Source of the DNA: Flaviflexus salsibiostraticola
GTDB lineage: Bacteria > Actinomycetota > Actinomycetes > Actinomycetales > Actinomycetaceae
Reading direction: 5' to 3'
NCBI RefSeq assembly: GCF_003952265.1
Contig: NZ_CP034438.1
Location: forward strand, 806,001 to 870,000
DNA: 64,000 nucleotides
In this document: piece after piece, positions 8,853 to 18,042 of the stretch
Position numbering within the stretch: position 1 is the first letter of the stretch
Layout of the letters: the number at the start of each line of letters is the position of its first letter
Notes under the pieces: model-generated
What the model saw: only the letters and a program-made list of their open reading frames with translations
Told to the model about the DNA's origin: nothing
Databases searched by the model: none
Program-made: the position numbers and the translations under genes

Positions 8853-9269
8853 TCAGCCGGCGGAGCCGCCCATGGACGCAAGTGCCGCCTTCAGCCTGCG
8901 ATCGGCGTCATCGGCCACCTCGCGGACGAGGGGACTCTCGCTGAGCTCGACCATTGTTGCCGGGTCGATCGTCTCGATCGTCGTCTGCTCGTCACCGTCT
9001 GAGCGCCTGATGACGACATTGCAGGGCAGCAGTGCGCCGATGTGGGGGTCGCCCACCAGTGCCCTGCTCGCCAAGGTCGGGTTGCAGGCTCCCAGAATGA
9101 GGTAGTCGCCGACCGCGTCGGCGGCCTCGGGTCCGAGTTTCGCGGTGAACGTCGCCCGCATATCGACCTCAGTGATAACACCGAAGCCCTGGTCCGTGAG
9201 TGCCTGGCGGGTCTGGTCCACGGCTTCCGAAAAGTCCAGATCCACAGAGATGGAATGAGTGTAGGTCAT
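8853..9269 (-). CDS. DUF302 domain protein
   Basis: 138 residues, starting at ATG 9269 after gaggagacatc. It has the DUF302 fold signature: SEAVDQTRQALTDQGFGVIT near the N-terminus, then DYLILGACNPTLASRAL and IGALLPCNVVIRR. The two Cys positions are those conserved in this family. DUF302 proteins often accompany sulfur-oxidation or rhodanese genes, but their reaction is unknown. It converges with the FAD oxidase with a 23-bp gap. Confidence 0.8.
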   Translation of the reverse strand: MTYTHSISVDLDFSEAVDQTRQALTDQGFGVITEVDMRATFTAKLGPEAADAVGDYLILGACNPTLASRALVGDPHIGALLPCNVVIRRSDGDEQTTIETIDPATMVELSESPLVREVADDADRRLKAALASMGGSAG

Positions 9270-9432
9270 GATGTCTCCTCTCGGTCGGCAGTCGGGCCAC
9301 GCATCGGAGAGCCGGCGCCGCTGCCGCCTCCAGGGTATGACACCAGTCTGGGATTGGCCCCATGTACTGAAGGGCCGCGTGGGTGGGCCGAGGCATGCAG
9401 GGCCGCGACCGTCACTCTCGCGCACCTGCCGA

Positions 9433-9951
9433 TCAGATGTCGGGGTGCTTCTGTGCCTCCGGGTTGACCGGCTCCTCGCTCATGACAATGCTGACCATGC
9501 CGTTCGGCTCGATGAAGGCCCGCTCGACCCGGGACATGTCGCGGACACCGTGGAGTCGCAGCTGAGATTCGACTTCCGAGGCTGACATGAGCTCTCTCCG
9601 CATCGCACTCCAGTTGAGCCGGCCGTCTTCGATGATGGGCCGCGGGCGGGGCTTGAACAGGAGTCCAAGCCGTGGCCACCTGAAGGACACCGCGTCAATG
9701 ACGACGCTCCAGAGAATCACCGTCACGACGAGGATGGCGCTGTCGCCGATGGTCGATGCCTCGCCGAGCAGCCCAGGGCCAGCCGCATCGACAACAAGGA
9801 GTATGACGAGAAGGTCACCAAGCCCAAGACCTCCCGCTTCCCTGCGCCCGACGATCCGCAGGAGGAATGTCAACCCCAGATAAGCTGCCGTCCCCCGGAG
9901 AAAAAGCTCGGCATATCCCATAGTCGGCGTGACGATCTCGCCCCAGTTCAT
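9433..9951 (-). CDS. DUF421 (YetF-like) membrane protein
   Basis: 172 residues from ATG 9951, chosen because aaggag lies six bases upstream; ATG 9990 is a weaker alternative. Three hydrophobic N-terminal segments (FLRGTAAYLGLTFLLRIVGR, LGDLLVILLVVDAA, ILVVTVILWSVVIDAV) precede the soluble DUF421 domain (LFKPRPRPIIEDGRLN, MRRELMSASEVESQLRLHG, VERAFIEPNGMVSIV). It is a typical YetF-family protein of unknown function. The gap 9270-9432 between it and the DUF302 gene holds nothing I recognise. Confidence 0.8.
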   Translation of the reverse strand: MNWGEIVTPTMGYAELFLRGTAAYLGLTFLLRIVGRREAGGLGLGDLLVILLVVDAAGPGLLGEASTIGDSAILVVTVILWSVVIDAVSFRWPRLGLLFKPRPRPIIEDGRLNWSAMRRELMSASEVESQLRLHGVRDMSRVERAFIEPNGMVSIVMSEEPVNPEAQKHPDI

Positions 9952-10075
9952 CCCATTCTCCTTCGGGTGCTCCACGATAGATTTCCACATGCTCCGGGAA
10001 ATGTCGCCCGATGGCGCGCCAGGGGCAGGTCCGGTCTGCGGCACCGGCGTCGGATGGCTGCGTACAGCCGAGGCC

Positions 10076-10597
10076 TCAGAGAACGCGCTCGAAAAGGTGG
10101 AACTGGTTGAGGTCCGTGGTGGGGTAGTCGATTGTGTGCAGTCCAAGGTCCCTGAACCCATGGCGAGCATAGAGGGACCGGGCGGGAATATTGTCGACGA
10201 GTACGTCGAGCCGCACCGCCACGCAGCCCCTTTCCTGGGCAATACGCACAGCAGAGTCGATGAGGAATCCCGCCACGCCCCGCCCCTGGAACAGCGGAGT
10301 CACTCCGAGGGCGTGGACGATGAGGGCCTGCCCCTCCCCCGCTTCGACGGACCATGCGGCCGTATCGTAACCCTCGCCCGTTTCGTGGTCGAGCACCATG
10401 ACGCCGGCAACGTCGGTCCCAGACTCTGCGATGTAGAGGTTCCCCTCCTCGATCCAGTCGGTGATCATCTCCGGCGTGGGATGGCCCTCAGTGTGCCAGT
10501 GCCGATAATCGACCGTCTGCGCGAGGTGGGACTTGATCTGCTGGTACGCGCCCTGTACAGCGGCAATATCGTCCGGCTGTGCGATCCTGAGAATCAC
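10076..10597 (-). CDS. GNAT-family N-acetyltransferase
   Basis: 173 residues. The start was placed at GTG 10597 (VILRIAQPDD) after a ggtgga site; a few upstream codons are also open. The acetyl-CoA pyrophosphate loop is visible as LFQGRGVAGFLID (about residues 108-120), followed by VRLDVLVDNIPARSLYARHGF, the usual GNAT C-terminal motif. The substrate is unknown. It stands alone on the minus strand upstream of the DUF421 gene. Confidence 0.85.
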   Translation of the reverse strand: MILRIAQPDDIAAVQGAYQQIKSHLAQTVDYRHWHTEGHPTPEMITDWIEEGNLYIAESGTDVAGVMVLDHETGEGYDTAAWSVEAGEGQALIVHALGVTPLFQGRGVAGFLIDSAVRIAQERGCVAVRLDVLVDNIPARSLYARHGFRDLGLHTIDYPTTDLNQFHLFERVL

Positions 10598-10650
10598 GGC
10601 TCCACCCACTCGTCAGTCACGCGAGCCCCGCTCGCTCAGCTGCCACAAAG

Positions 10651-10681
10651 CAGAGAGCCCGGCTATCAGCCGGACTCTCTG
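10651..10681. terminator. Stem-loop upstream of the GNAT gene
   Basis: The arms cagagagcccggct and agccggactctctg pair over 13 of 14 positions around a short loop. No T-tract is obvious on either strand. It marks the boundary between the conserved segment and the accessory island. It could be a terminator left over from a tRNA or other gene on the minus strand. Confidence 0.5.
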
Positions 10682-10989
10682 TGCGATCCACTGGATCTGT
10701 GGTGGACGCGGGTGGACTCAAACCGAACACCTGGCAGCGGTTCGAGCGGCTGAGTTCCGCGTGGAATCAGGCGAGACTGGGTATCAGCGATGAGCCAACG
10801 GGCGACTTCGAGGCAGAATCCGGCGTGGTCACGAAGCCAAGGGGACGAGCTAGAACACCGTTGACGGAGAGTGAAGTGGACTCTATCCGAACTGCCCGGA
10901 TGAACGGCGAGAGCGTGGTGTCAATCTCGCGGCGGTTCGACGTGCACCGGATGACCGTATGGACGCACACCAAGGACTTGATGTCGTAG
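10681..10989 (+). CDS. Small HTH protein or recombinase C-terminal remnant
   Basis: An open frame of up to 102 residues; the true start is uncertain. Only the C-terminal 50 residues are recognisable: RARTPLTESEVDSIRTARMN followed by VVSISRRFDVHRMTVWTH. This is the Hin-type helix-turn-helix found at the end of serine recombinases. No catalytic domain is present. It may be a decayed recombinase tail or a small free-standing HTH gene at the island edge, 109 bp upstream of the restriction-modification gene. Confidence 0.4.
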   Translation: MRSTGSVVDAGGLKPNTWQRFERLSSAWNQARLGISDEPTGDFEAESGVVTKPRGRARTPLTESEVDSIRTARMNGESVVSISRRFDVHRMTVWTHTKDLMS

Positions 10990-11098
10990 CCGGCTCCGGA
11001 ACGCGCCCGCAACGCCTCGTGGACATGTACCCCACCGGACGCAGGTTGATGCTATCATCAAGCCATGGGTTCATCGAGGCTACGAGCGTGAGGGCAAC

Positions 11099-13795
11099 GT
11101 GACAGGCAGCAAGTTTGGGCAGCTCGCGGATCTCGGCAACGAGTCCAGTGTCGAGCAGTTTTTCGTCTCCCGCTTGCTGAAAGACCTTGGTTACAAGGAC
11201 AGTCAGATCAAGCCGAAGGCAAGTATTGATGAACTCAAGATCTCCAGAGGTCGCAAGAGTGAGAAGTGGCGACCCGACTACGCGGTAATCGTCGGCAGCA
11301 AGGTCCGCTGGATCTGCGAAGCGAAGGGCGTGGAGGAGAATCTCGATGACTGGGTTGGCCAGTCGCAGAGCTACTGCCTCGCACTCAACAGCACCCAACC
11401 GGACAATCCGGTCGAGTTTTTCATGCTCACGAACGGTGTCACTACGCGCGTGTACCGATGGGACGATTCAACTCCAATCACCGAGGCGTCATTCGGCGAC
11501 TTCGTAGACGGGAATCAGGCATACTCGAGCATCCGCACCCTGCTCGCACCCGAATCATTCAAGGCCGCACCGGCGTCAGATCCGGTAGCCGAAGGTGAGC
11601 ACATTCTTCGACGACGCTCGGTCTCTGATCTGAACTCCGACTTTGCTTGGGCTCACCGGCTAATCTACAAGCGGGATAATCTGAGTTACAACGCGGCCTT
11701 CATGGAGTTCGTTAAGGTCATCTTCCTCAAGCTTCACTCTGATCGAGAAGCGCACGCCGATCCGAATTTGCGAGAACTTGACGACAAGTCCATAGTGGTC
11801 CCCGCTGAGGCCGTTAAGTTCTCGTCCGCGTGGATCAAATCCCGCGAGGCCGACACGCCGAGCCCACTCGACTCGATTCTTTTCCAGAAACTGCTGAGCG
11901 ACTTCGAGATCGCAATCACGAATGGGCGCAAGAAGCGCATATTCCCAAAGGGCGAGCGACTACTTCTCTCCCCTGACACGCTTCGCGTCCTTGTCGGTCG
12001 ACTGGAACACGTTGACCTCATCAGCATTGACGCTGATCTCAACGGCCGCATGTTCGAGACGTTCCTCAACTCGACACTCCGAGGGAAGGCCCTCGGGCAG
12101 TATTTCACTCCTCGTAGCGTTGTGAAACTCGCGACAGGACTGGCGCAGTTGCGCGCAGATGATAAGCATATCGACCGGGTGATCGACGCGTGCTCGGGAA
12201 CCGGGGGCTTCCTCATCGAAGCTCTCGCTGACATGTGGTCGAAGCTTGACGCGAATGCTTCACTATCGAACAAGCGCCGCGAAGAGCTTAGGATGCAGGT
12301 GGCCGAGCGATCACTGATCGGCGTTGATGTGGCACGCGACCCTGCGCTCGCGCGCATTGCCCGCATCAACATGTATCTGCATGGAGATGGCGGCACAAGT
12401 GTTTATCAGCTGGATTCCTTGGACAAGAAGGTCTCGCCCCATCCGACTGATGAACCGGAAATCGTTCAGGAGAAGGCAGAGTTTCGAAAGCGCCTGAAGG
12501 AGGCCTCAACCGCTTCTGGAGGCTCCGAGCCTCTCGGGTTGGCCGACGTCGCCCTCACAAACCCTCCATTCGCGAAGGAGTACACCCGCGACGAGGAGGG
12601 CGATGCGAAACTCCTAGATGACTACATGTTGTCGTATGACACGAGCGGAGGCGCAAAACGGCCGCTCAAGTCCCTCAGCTCGATGATCATGTTCCTCGAA
12701 CGCTACTTCGATCTACTTGGCCCTCGTGGTCGGCTCGTGACGGTCGTAGACGATAGCATTCTCGGTGCTCCGAGACACAAGAAGGTACGTGAGTGGATTC
12801 GGAAGAACTGGATCATCCGCGCGGTCGTGTCGCTGCCTGGCGATGCGTTTCAGCGGTCCCAGGCGCGAGTCAAGACCTCGCTCATCGTGCTAGAGAAGAA
12901 GTCCTCCGAGGACGAGATCCAGCCCAACGTGTTCATGTACTACTGTTCATGGGTCGGAGTTGACGACCCATCCCGTCAGCGGATACTTCCAGTAGATGCC
13001 GAGAATCGCGAGCGGGCTCGCAAGGAGATCGAGCAGGTCAGCGCGCTGTACCGAGCGTTCCAGGCAGGCCAACCTGAGGCCGTTCCCTGGACGGTAAGTG
13101 CCGCGTCAATCACCGACCGTTTCGATGTAAAGGCCTGTTTGCCGGAGGCGGAGGCGAGAGTGCCGGATTGGGAAGCGGCCGGCTTCACAATTCAGCCACT
13201 CGGAGAACTTCTCGAACTAGCCGTAAACGAGGAGAACCATGTCGATCGTGTGATTGACACGTCAACCACGGATGACCTCGTTACCTACCTCAGAGTGCGC
13301 TACGACGGCTTCTGTGAGGCCGGTGATGAAGTGGCCACCGTTGAGATCGCAAAACAGACCCTGACTCGCGTCCGAACTGGTGACTTCGTGTTCAGTCACA
13401 TCAACGCGATCCACGGTGCGGTAGCCGTGGTGCCAGAAGAGTATGACGGCCTGGTTGTCACCAACGAGTACACGGTCTGCAGACCAAGCAGCGACCTTAG
13501 TGCCAGCGTCATCTGGGCGCTTGTGCGATCGTCCGAAGCCCGCGCCGAGATGCTCCTACTTGCAACCGGAATCGGGCGGACCCGAGTTCGTTGGGACGAG
13601 CTAAAGAAGCTACGGCTGCCTGTACCAGGCGAGGAGGTGCGGAGTCGAATCGACGACGCAGTGAAGCGAGCAAACGAAGCTGAGGACGCCATGCGTCGCC
13701 TACGTGCCGAAGCGAGCCGCACGGCGTCGATCGAGATGCTCCTGGATAGCGAGCGCTCACGGTCAATAATCGCGGCGTTCAAACCACCCCGTTGA
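11099..13795 (+). CDS. Single-chain restriction-modification enzyme (R-M-S fusion)
   Basis: 898 residues, GTG start after gagg. An N-terminal PD-(D/E)XK nuclease-like domain has RPDYAVIV (Asp60) and WICEAKG (Glu74, Lys76). The central N6-adenine methyltransferase domain has motif I DACSGTGGF (about 363-371) and the catalytic NPPF (about 487-490). The C-terminal part (about 690-890) resembles a HsdS-type target-recognition half with a terminal helix (RANEAEDAMRRLRAEAS). This domain order matches type IIG or type I-like fused enzymes that cut and methylate with one polypeptide. No separate HsdR or HsdS gene is nearby. It is the first gene of the island cargo, 3 bp before the DUF5655 gene. Confidence 0.8.
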   Translation: MTGSKFGQLADLGNESSVEQFFVSRLLKDLGYKDSQIKPKASIDELKISRGRKSEKWRPDYAVIVGSKVRWICEAKGVEENLDDWVGQSQSYCLALNSTQPDNPVEFFMLTNGVTTRVYRWDDSTPITEASFGDFVDGNQAYSSIRTLLAPESFKAAPASDPVAEGEHILRRRSVSDLNSDFAWAHRLIYKRDNLSYNAAFMEFVKVIFLKLHSDREAHADPNLRELDDKSIVVPAEAVKFSSAWIKSREADTPSPLDSILFQKLLSDFEIAITNGRKKRIFPKGERLLLSPDTLRVLVGRLEHVDLISIDADLNGRMFETFLNSTLRGKALGQYFTPRSVVKLATGLAQLRADDKHIDRVIDACSGTGGFLIEALADMWSKLDANASLSNKRREELRMQVAERSLIGVDVARDPALARIARINMYLHGDGGTSVYQLDSLDKKVSPHPTDEPEIVQEKAEFRKRLKEASTASGGSEPLGLADVALTNPPFAKEYTRDEEGDAKLLDDYMLSYDTSGGAKRPLKSLSSMIMFLERYFDLLGPRGRLVTVVDDSILGAPRHKKVREWIRKNWIIRAVVSLPGDAFQRSQARVKTSLIVLEKKSSEDEIQPNVFMYYCSWVGVDDPSRQRILPVDAENRERARKEIEQVSALYRAFQAGQPEAVPWTVSAASITDRFDVKACLPEAEARVPDWEAAGFTIQPLGELLELAVNEENHVDRVIDTSTTDDLVTYLRVRYDGFCEAGDEVATVEIAKQTLTRVRTGDFVFSHINAIHGAVAVVPEEYDGLVVTNEYTVCRPSSDLSASVIWALVRSSEARAEMLLLATGIGRTRVRWDELKKLRLPVPGEEVRSRIDDAVKRANEAEDAMRRLRAEASRTASIEMLLDSERSRSIIAAFKPPR

Positions 13796-14254
13796 GCCGT
13801 GACTGACATCACTGAGTTCCTACGAGATGCGGCCGCATTCGCGGGCGTCACAACCGACGACATACTTGCGAAGGCGTTGCATATTGAGGATGGCGCGATC
13901 GCGCCGCTTGTAGACGGGATGGATGACACGACCAGAGCGCTCGTTGTTCGTCTGGATCGTGAACTTCGTATTCGAAATCCGGGTCTGCACTACGTGACAA
14001 GAAAAATGTTCATCGGCTATCGCAGAGAGGGCACCACGAGCACGCCCGTGGGCGAGAGGTCGCAGATCTTCGCAAGCATCATTCGCAGCCCCTCCCGTCT
14101 CGACGTGGTATTGCCGGTAGACCCGGATAGATTCGGTTCAATCCCCAACGCGAAGGACCTCCGGGGCAAAGGCCACCACGGTGTTGGTGACCTACGCGTC
14201 TCGCTCTACTCAGTCTCGGACATTGAATCGCTCTGGGTTTGATGGAGGCTCTTT

Positions 14255-15175
14255 TTATTTGATTCCGATCAGCACGTTGGGGGTGCTGGTAGCAGTGTAG
14301 TGGGTGTTCTCGAACTCGATCGGTGGTACGTCTCCGAGGTAGCCGTGAAGGCGTTCAGTGTTGTGCCAGTGGACCCAGCCCAGGGTGGCCAGTTCTAGAT
14401 CCTCGATCGTCTTCCACGGACCCGGATGTGCCGGCCCGCGCACGAGCTCGGTCTTGTAGTATCCGTTAACCGTCTCAGCCAGAGCGTTGTCGTAGCTATC
14501 GCCAACAGTACCGATCGAGGGAACAGCGCCGATCTCCGCTAGTCTCTCGCCGTAGCGAATGGACGTAAATTGACTGCCTGCATCGCTGTGACACCGAAGC
14601 CCGGGCAGGTGAGTCCCGCGCGACCAGCGGGCCATCTCGATCGCATCGAGGACCATGGGTGTGCGCATATGCGAGGCGACTCGCCAGCCGACGATCATGC
14701 GGGAGTAGACGTCGATGATGAAGCACACATACGCGATCCCGGCCCAGGTGGCAACGAATGTCAGATCGGTGACCCACAGCTGATTCGGGCCTGTGGCGGT
14801 GAAATCACGGTCGACCAAGTCAGGATGCCGAGGGACAGTCGCATCACGGTGAGTGGTTCGGACTTTCTTGGTCCGTCGTGCCCCTTCGATCCCTGCTGCT
14901 CGCATAAGACGGGCGGTCTGATCGCGGCCGATATCGATTCCCGCACGGCGTGCAGCCTTCCACAGCTTCCGCACTCCATAGACGCTGTAGTTCGCTTCCC
15001 ACAGCTCAAACAGCTGGGGAATCAGCTCCGCGTCCCGGATCGCACGAGCAGAGGGGCCACGTTTCTTCGCGGCGTAGTACGTGCTTGGAGCCACCTGCAA
15101 TACCCTGCAGATGGACTCGACTCCAAGACGGCGCCCGGCCACAATATCGTCCCTATTTAAGTCGATGAAGGCCAC
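14255..15175 (-). CDS. IS3 transposase OrfB (DDE catalytic part)
   Basis: 306 residues. The HTH_21-like start (VESICRVLQVAPSTYYAAK) is followed by an rve core with the catalytic residues: WVTDLTFVATW (Asp), CHSDAGSQFTS (Asp), NALAETVNGYYKTEL (Glu). The frame is -1 relative to OrfA, and the first GTG overlaps the OrfA stop. This is the usual arrangement for programmed -1 frameshifting to an OrfAB transposase. The frame is intact. Confidence 0.92.
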   Translation of the reverse strand: MAFIDLNRDDIVAGRRLGVESICRVLQVAPSTYYAAKKRGPSARAIRDAELIPQLFELWEANYSVYGVRKLWKAARRAGIDIGRDQTARLMRAAGIEGARRTKKVRTTHRDATVPRHPDLVDRDFTATGPNQLWVTDLTFVATWAGIAYVCFIIDVYSRMIVGWRVASHMRTPMVLDAIEMARWSRGTHLPGLRCHSDAGSQFTSIRYGERLAEIGAVPSIGTVGDSYDNALAETVNGYYKTELVRGPAHPGPWKTIEDLELATLGWVHWHNTERLHGYLGDVPPIEFENTHYTATSTPNVLIGIK

Positions 15176-15555
15176 TATTTCTTGTGTTGGCGGTCGAGTT
15201 CCGCCCCGAAGAAAGACGCTGCGCGTTTGAGGATCTCGTTGGCCCGGCGCAGCTCGCGGTTCTCCTGCTCAAGCTCGAGCAGACGGCGGGCCTCATCAGT
15301 GCTCACACCAGGGAGGTGGCCATCGTCGATATCGGCCTGACGCACCCAGGTGCGTACCGATTCTGGGCCGTATCCGAGCTGATCGGCAACTCTTTTGACC
15401 GTGCCGTTCTTCGTGCCCAGCTCTTTACGTAAGGCGCGCACCATGCGCACCGCTGCCGCCTTTTCCTCTGGTGAATACCGCCGCTGCGAGGCGCGTCCGG
15501 GATTGTTCATAACTGACATTATTCCATCCTTGTTTCCAAGCTCAGGAATCTCCAT
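15175..15555 (-). CDS. IS3 OrfA (HTH DNA-binding part)
   Basis: About 126 residues. The start is uncertain (TTG 15558, ATG 15555 or ATG 15519). An HTH_Tnp_1 domain (YSPEEKAAAVRMVRALRKEL, LGYGPESVRTWVRQAD) is followed by a leucine-zipper stretch (ARRLLELEQENRELRRANEI) that mediates OrfA/OrfAB multimers. It ends with aag aaa tag, where a -1 shift would fuse it to OrfB. Confidence 0.88.
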   Translation of the reverse strand: MEIPELGNKDGIMSVMNNPGRASQRRYSPEEKAAAVRMVRALRKELGTKNGTVKRVADQLGYGPESVRTWVRQADIDDGHLPGVSTDEARRLLELEQENRELRRANEILKRAASFFGAELDRQHKK

Positions 15556-15841
15556 CAAACCCAGAGCGATTCACATCGAACGCTTCCTGAGTGACTTCGA
15601 CTATTGGCTAAAGCCCAGTATTTAATCTCTTGATGCCGTGGAGGCTCGGGCTGGTCCGTCATGATGCTGTCTTCGCAGCGGGCAGCGATGAAGTTGGCAT
15701 GTGCTATCAGAAGTCGTAGAGGCGTTTTCGTGCATCGAACGCCGCACGTCCTCCTTCGAGCAGGTCTTCCGCGTACTTTCGGACCGTCTGTCGGCGGCAG
15801 TTGAATTTGGTGCATTTCCGGCGATCGAAAACTGAGCGGTT

Positions 15842-16591
15842 TTAGTTTACAGTTCCTTGTTCTTGTCGGTGTCTGATCCGGTAGGAGGTTCCTTTCGTGG
15901 TCAGGACTTGGGCGTGGTGGACGAGCCGGTCGATGATGGCTGTCGCAATCGTCTCGTCGTGGAAGATCGTGGACCAGGACCCGAAAGCGAGGTTTGAGGT
16001 GATCAGGATGGATGATTGCTCGTATCGGTCCGAGATGAGCTGGAAGAACAGGTTCGCGGCTTCTGGCTCGATGGGGAGGTAGCCGAGCTCGTCGATGATG
16101 ATGAGCTTGTAGCGGCGAATACGCCGCAGCTCTTTCGTCAGGTCTCCCTTGTTGTGAGCGGCAGTGAGCGACTGGATCCAGCCGGCTGCGGTGTCGAACA
16201 GGACCGGGATTCCGGCCCTGGTCGCGGCAATGCCGAGCCCGATCGATATGTGAGTCTTCCCGGTGCCTGGTGGGCCGAGAAGGATCATGTTCTCCGCGTT
16301 GTGGATCCAGGTCGAGCGTGATGCTGCTTGAACGTCTGAGCGCAGGTGGGGCTGGTGATCGAAGGTGAAGTCCTCAATCGTCTTCATGGACGGGAAGTGT
16401 GCTCGTTTCCGTCGTATCTCGGCCCCAGATGCTTCCCGGGCGGTGACCTCGGCTTCCAAAACCGCGGCTAAGTACTCCTCGAACGTCCAGCCCTGTGCCC
16501 GCCCAGTGTCAGCCAGGCGAGCGAAAGAAGCTTGAATACGTGGTGCTTTCAACGCACTCGTGTAGTACGTGACGTCTTTGATCGCCTCCAT
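15842..16591 (-). CDS. istB: IS21 helper ATPase IstB
   Basis: 249 residues of the DnaC-like AAA+ ATPase that activates and targets the IstA transposase. Walker A is LLGPPGTGKTHIS (about residue 105) and Walker B is KLIIIDELGYLP (about 165). The start ATG 16591 directly abuts the istA stop, so the two genes are translationally coupled. Complete and apparently functional. Confidence 0.93.
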   Translation of the reverse strand: MEAIKDVTYYTSALKAPRIQASFARLADTGRAQGWTFEEYLAAVLEAEVTAREASGAEIRRKRAHFPSMKTIEDFTFDHQPHLRSDVQAASRSTWIHNAENMILLGPPGTGKTHISIGLGIAATRAGIPVLFDTAAGWIQSLTAAHNKGDLTKELRRIRRYKLIIIDELGYLPIEPEAANLFFQLISDRYEQSSILITSNLAFGSWSTIFHDETIATAIIDRLVHHAQVLTTKGTSYRIRHRQEQGTVN

Positions 16592-17797
16592 TTAGGCCAC
16601 CTCGATGTCAAAGATCTGGTCATATACTGCCAGGTCCCCGCCCTGGACCGTCACTCCGTAGCCGGGCAGGCCCTGGCGCTGCTGAAAGGTCGCACGCAGC
16701 TTCCGAGCGGTCTCCACGTGGTCAGGGTCGGTCACCTGACCGCCGCTGCCCCAAAGACGCTCATGAGTCGTGATGACCTTCCCGCCCGTACTGACTTGGA
16801 CCGTCGACAGGTCCATGGTGACGTCGATGCGGTGCCCGATCCACCTGGGGTCAACACTGTAGGCGTTCGCGCCGATCTCGATGTAGTAGTCACGTCCCAA
16901 CCGCGTCTGCACAGTCCACCTCGCTGCGGGATCAACCGGCGGCAACGCACCCATATGCTCGAGCTCGACGGTCAGGCCCTGGCCCCGAGTTTGGTCTTTC
17001 CCTCGTGGTTTCTTCCCTCGGATCACCTCGAGCCAGCCGGCGAGTTGAGCATTGAAATCCTTGGGACTGGCGAACGTCCGCCCGGGCAGGAACGAGGTTT
17101 CCAGGTAGGAGTTGAACCGTTCGACCACGCCCTTGGTCTCCGGGTCATAGGGTTTGGCTTGGACGAGCTTCACTCCGAGGGTTCCACAGAACTCCGCGAC
17201 TTCCTGCCCGAGCTTGCCGTATCGTCCGATTCCGGCCTCGTTGTCCCACAATAGGCGTCGAGGAACCCTGCCAAAGGTGCTGATCCCGTCCCACATGCCC
17301 AACAGCAGGTCCGGGCGTTGCCGGCTCGGGATCATCAAGGCAACGGGATACTTTGACCAGGCCAGGATCATCGTCAGCACAGGGAAGCGTGCCGTCTTGC
17401 CGTTCCCGATCGGGATATCAACATTGGGGAACCACAGGTCACACTGAGCCACATCCCCGATCTCCCACTCCAACCGGTCCGCAGGATCGAGACGTCGTGG
17501 CGCATACTCAGGACGGATCCGTGCCACATTCTGCCGCAAGGCCCTCTCCGAGTAAGGCCAGCCCACCCGCTCGCCGATCACCGAGGCCGGCATCGTCGGA
17601 CACTCCTCCAGCAGCCACCGTATCCGGGCCTCATACTCCCCAAACTTCGTCGGTGTCCTCGTGCGGACATAACGCGGCGGCTGATCAGACTTCACCGCCC
17701 GATCCACCGTATTGCGTGAGATACCCAGCTCAGCAGCAATACGAGCCTTCGGTACACCCTCGCGGGCAAGCACCCGGATCTTTTCCCAATCGTGCAT
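16592..17797 (-). CDS. istA: IS21 transposase IstA
   Basis: About 401 residues from ATG 17797 (MHDWEKIRVL); ATG 17815 is also open. The N-terminal HTH (VPKARIAAELGISRNTVDRA) precedes an rve-type DDE core: VAQCDLWFPNVD, LLWDNEAGIGRYG and DPETKGVVERFNSYL. The C-terminal beta domain (NAYSVDPRWIG) is typical of IstA. Complete frame, same strand as istB. Confidence 0.92.
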   Translation of the reverse strand: MHDWEKIRVLAREGVPKARIAAELGISRNTVDRAVKSDQPPRYVRTRTPTKFGEYEARIRWLLEECPTMPASVIGERVGWPYSERALRQNVARIRPEYAPRRLDPADRLEWEIGDVAQCDLWFPNVDIPIGNGKTARFPVLTMILAWSKYPVALMIPSRQRPDLLLGMWDGISTFGRVPRRLLWDNEAGIGRYGKLGQEVAEFCGTLGVKLVQAKPYDPETKGVVERFNSYLETSFLPGRTFASPKDFNAQLAGWLEVIRGKKPRGKDQTRGQGLTVELEHMGALPPVDPAARWTVQTRLGRDYYIEIGANAYSVDPRWIGHRIDVTMDLSTVQVSTGGKVITTHERLWGSGGQVTDPDHVETARKLRATFQQRQGLPGYGVTVQGGDLAVYDQIFDIEVA

Positions 17798-18042
17798 TGA
17801 AATCACACTCCACATCGTTAATCGAAGTGCTCACTTTTCAAATGCCGAAACTGCTCACTTTTCAACTGCCGCCGACACCGTCGGGTCATCGAGCGATCCG
17901 ACGCCATCGGCCACTGTTCGCCCGTGCTGTCCATCGGCTTCGAGCGTTACAACCAAATCGGCGTCCCCAAGAACAGGAACATTAGCATTGTGCGTACTGA
18001 CAATCAGCTGCCGGCTTCCTTTCAACGATCGCAACTTCTGGA

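Larger units (their letters stand above)
14224..15573 (-). mobile_element. IS3-family element
   Basis: 1350 bp with perfect 24-bp inverted ends beginning TGAATCGCTCTGGGTTTGAT and a 3-bp CAT target duplication (14221-14223, 15574-15576). It carries overlapping orfA and orfB. A truncated relative starts at 23167 with the same end sequence apart from a few changes. It is inserted in the last codons of the DUF5655 gene. Confidence 0.92.
13799..15625 (+). pseudogene. DUF5655 protein, C-terminus cut off by IS3
   Basis: GTG at 13799, 3 bp after the restriction-modification stop. The uninterrupted frame to 14242 gives 147 residues (TRKMFIGYRRE, KGHHGVGDLRVSLYSVSDI: a DUF5655-type domain), but the last residues IESLWV come from IS3. 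Removing the IS3 and one CAT duplication (13799-14223 joined to 15577-15625) gives a 157-aa protein ending SDIERFLSDFDYWLKPSI. The truncation removes the final helix. DUF5655 domains are often linked to restriction or defence genes; the role is unknown. A shortened protein may still be made. Confidence 0.75.
15789..17877 (-). mobile_element. IS21-family element (istAB)
   Basis: 2089 bp. Both ends begin TGTCGGCGGCAGTTGAA with further related terminal repeats inside (one end has GAAAAGTGAGCAGTTTCGGC). The 5-bp target duplication is CCGTC (15784-15788, 17878-17882). It is inserted in the last 27 codons of the TrlF-type gene. Confidence 0.92.
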
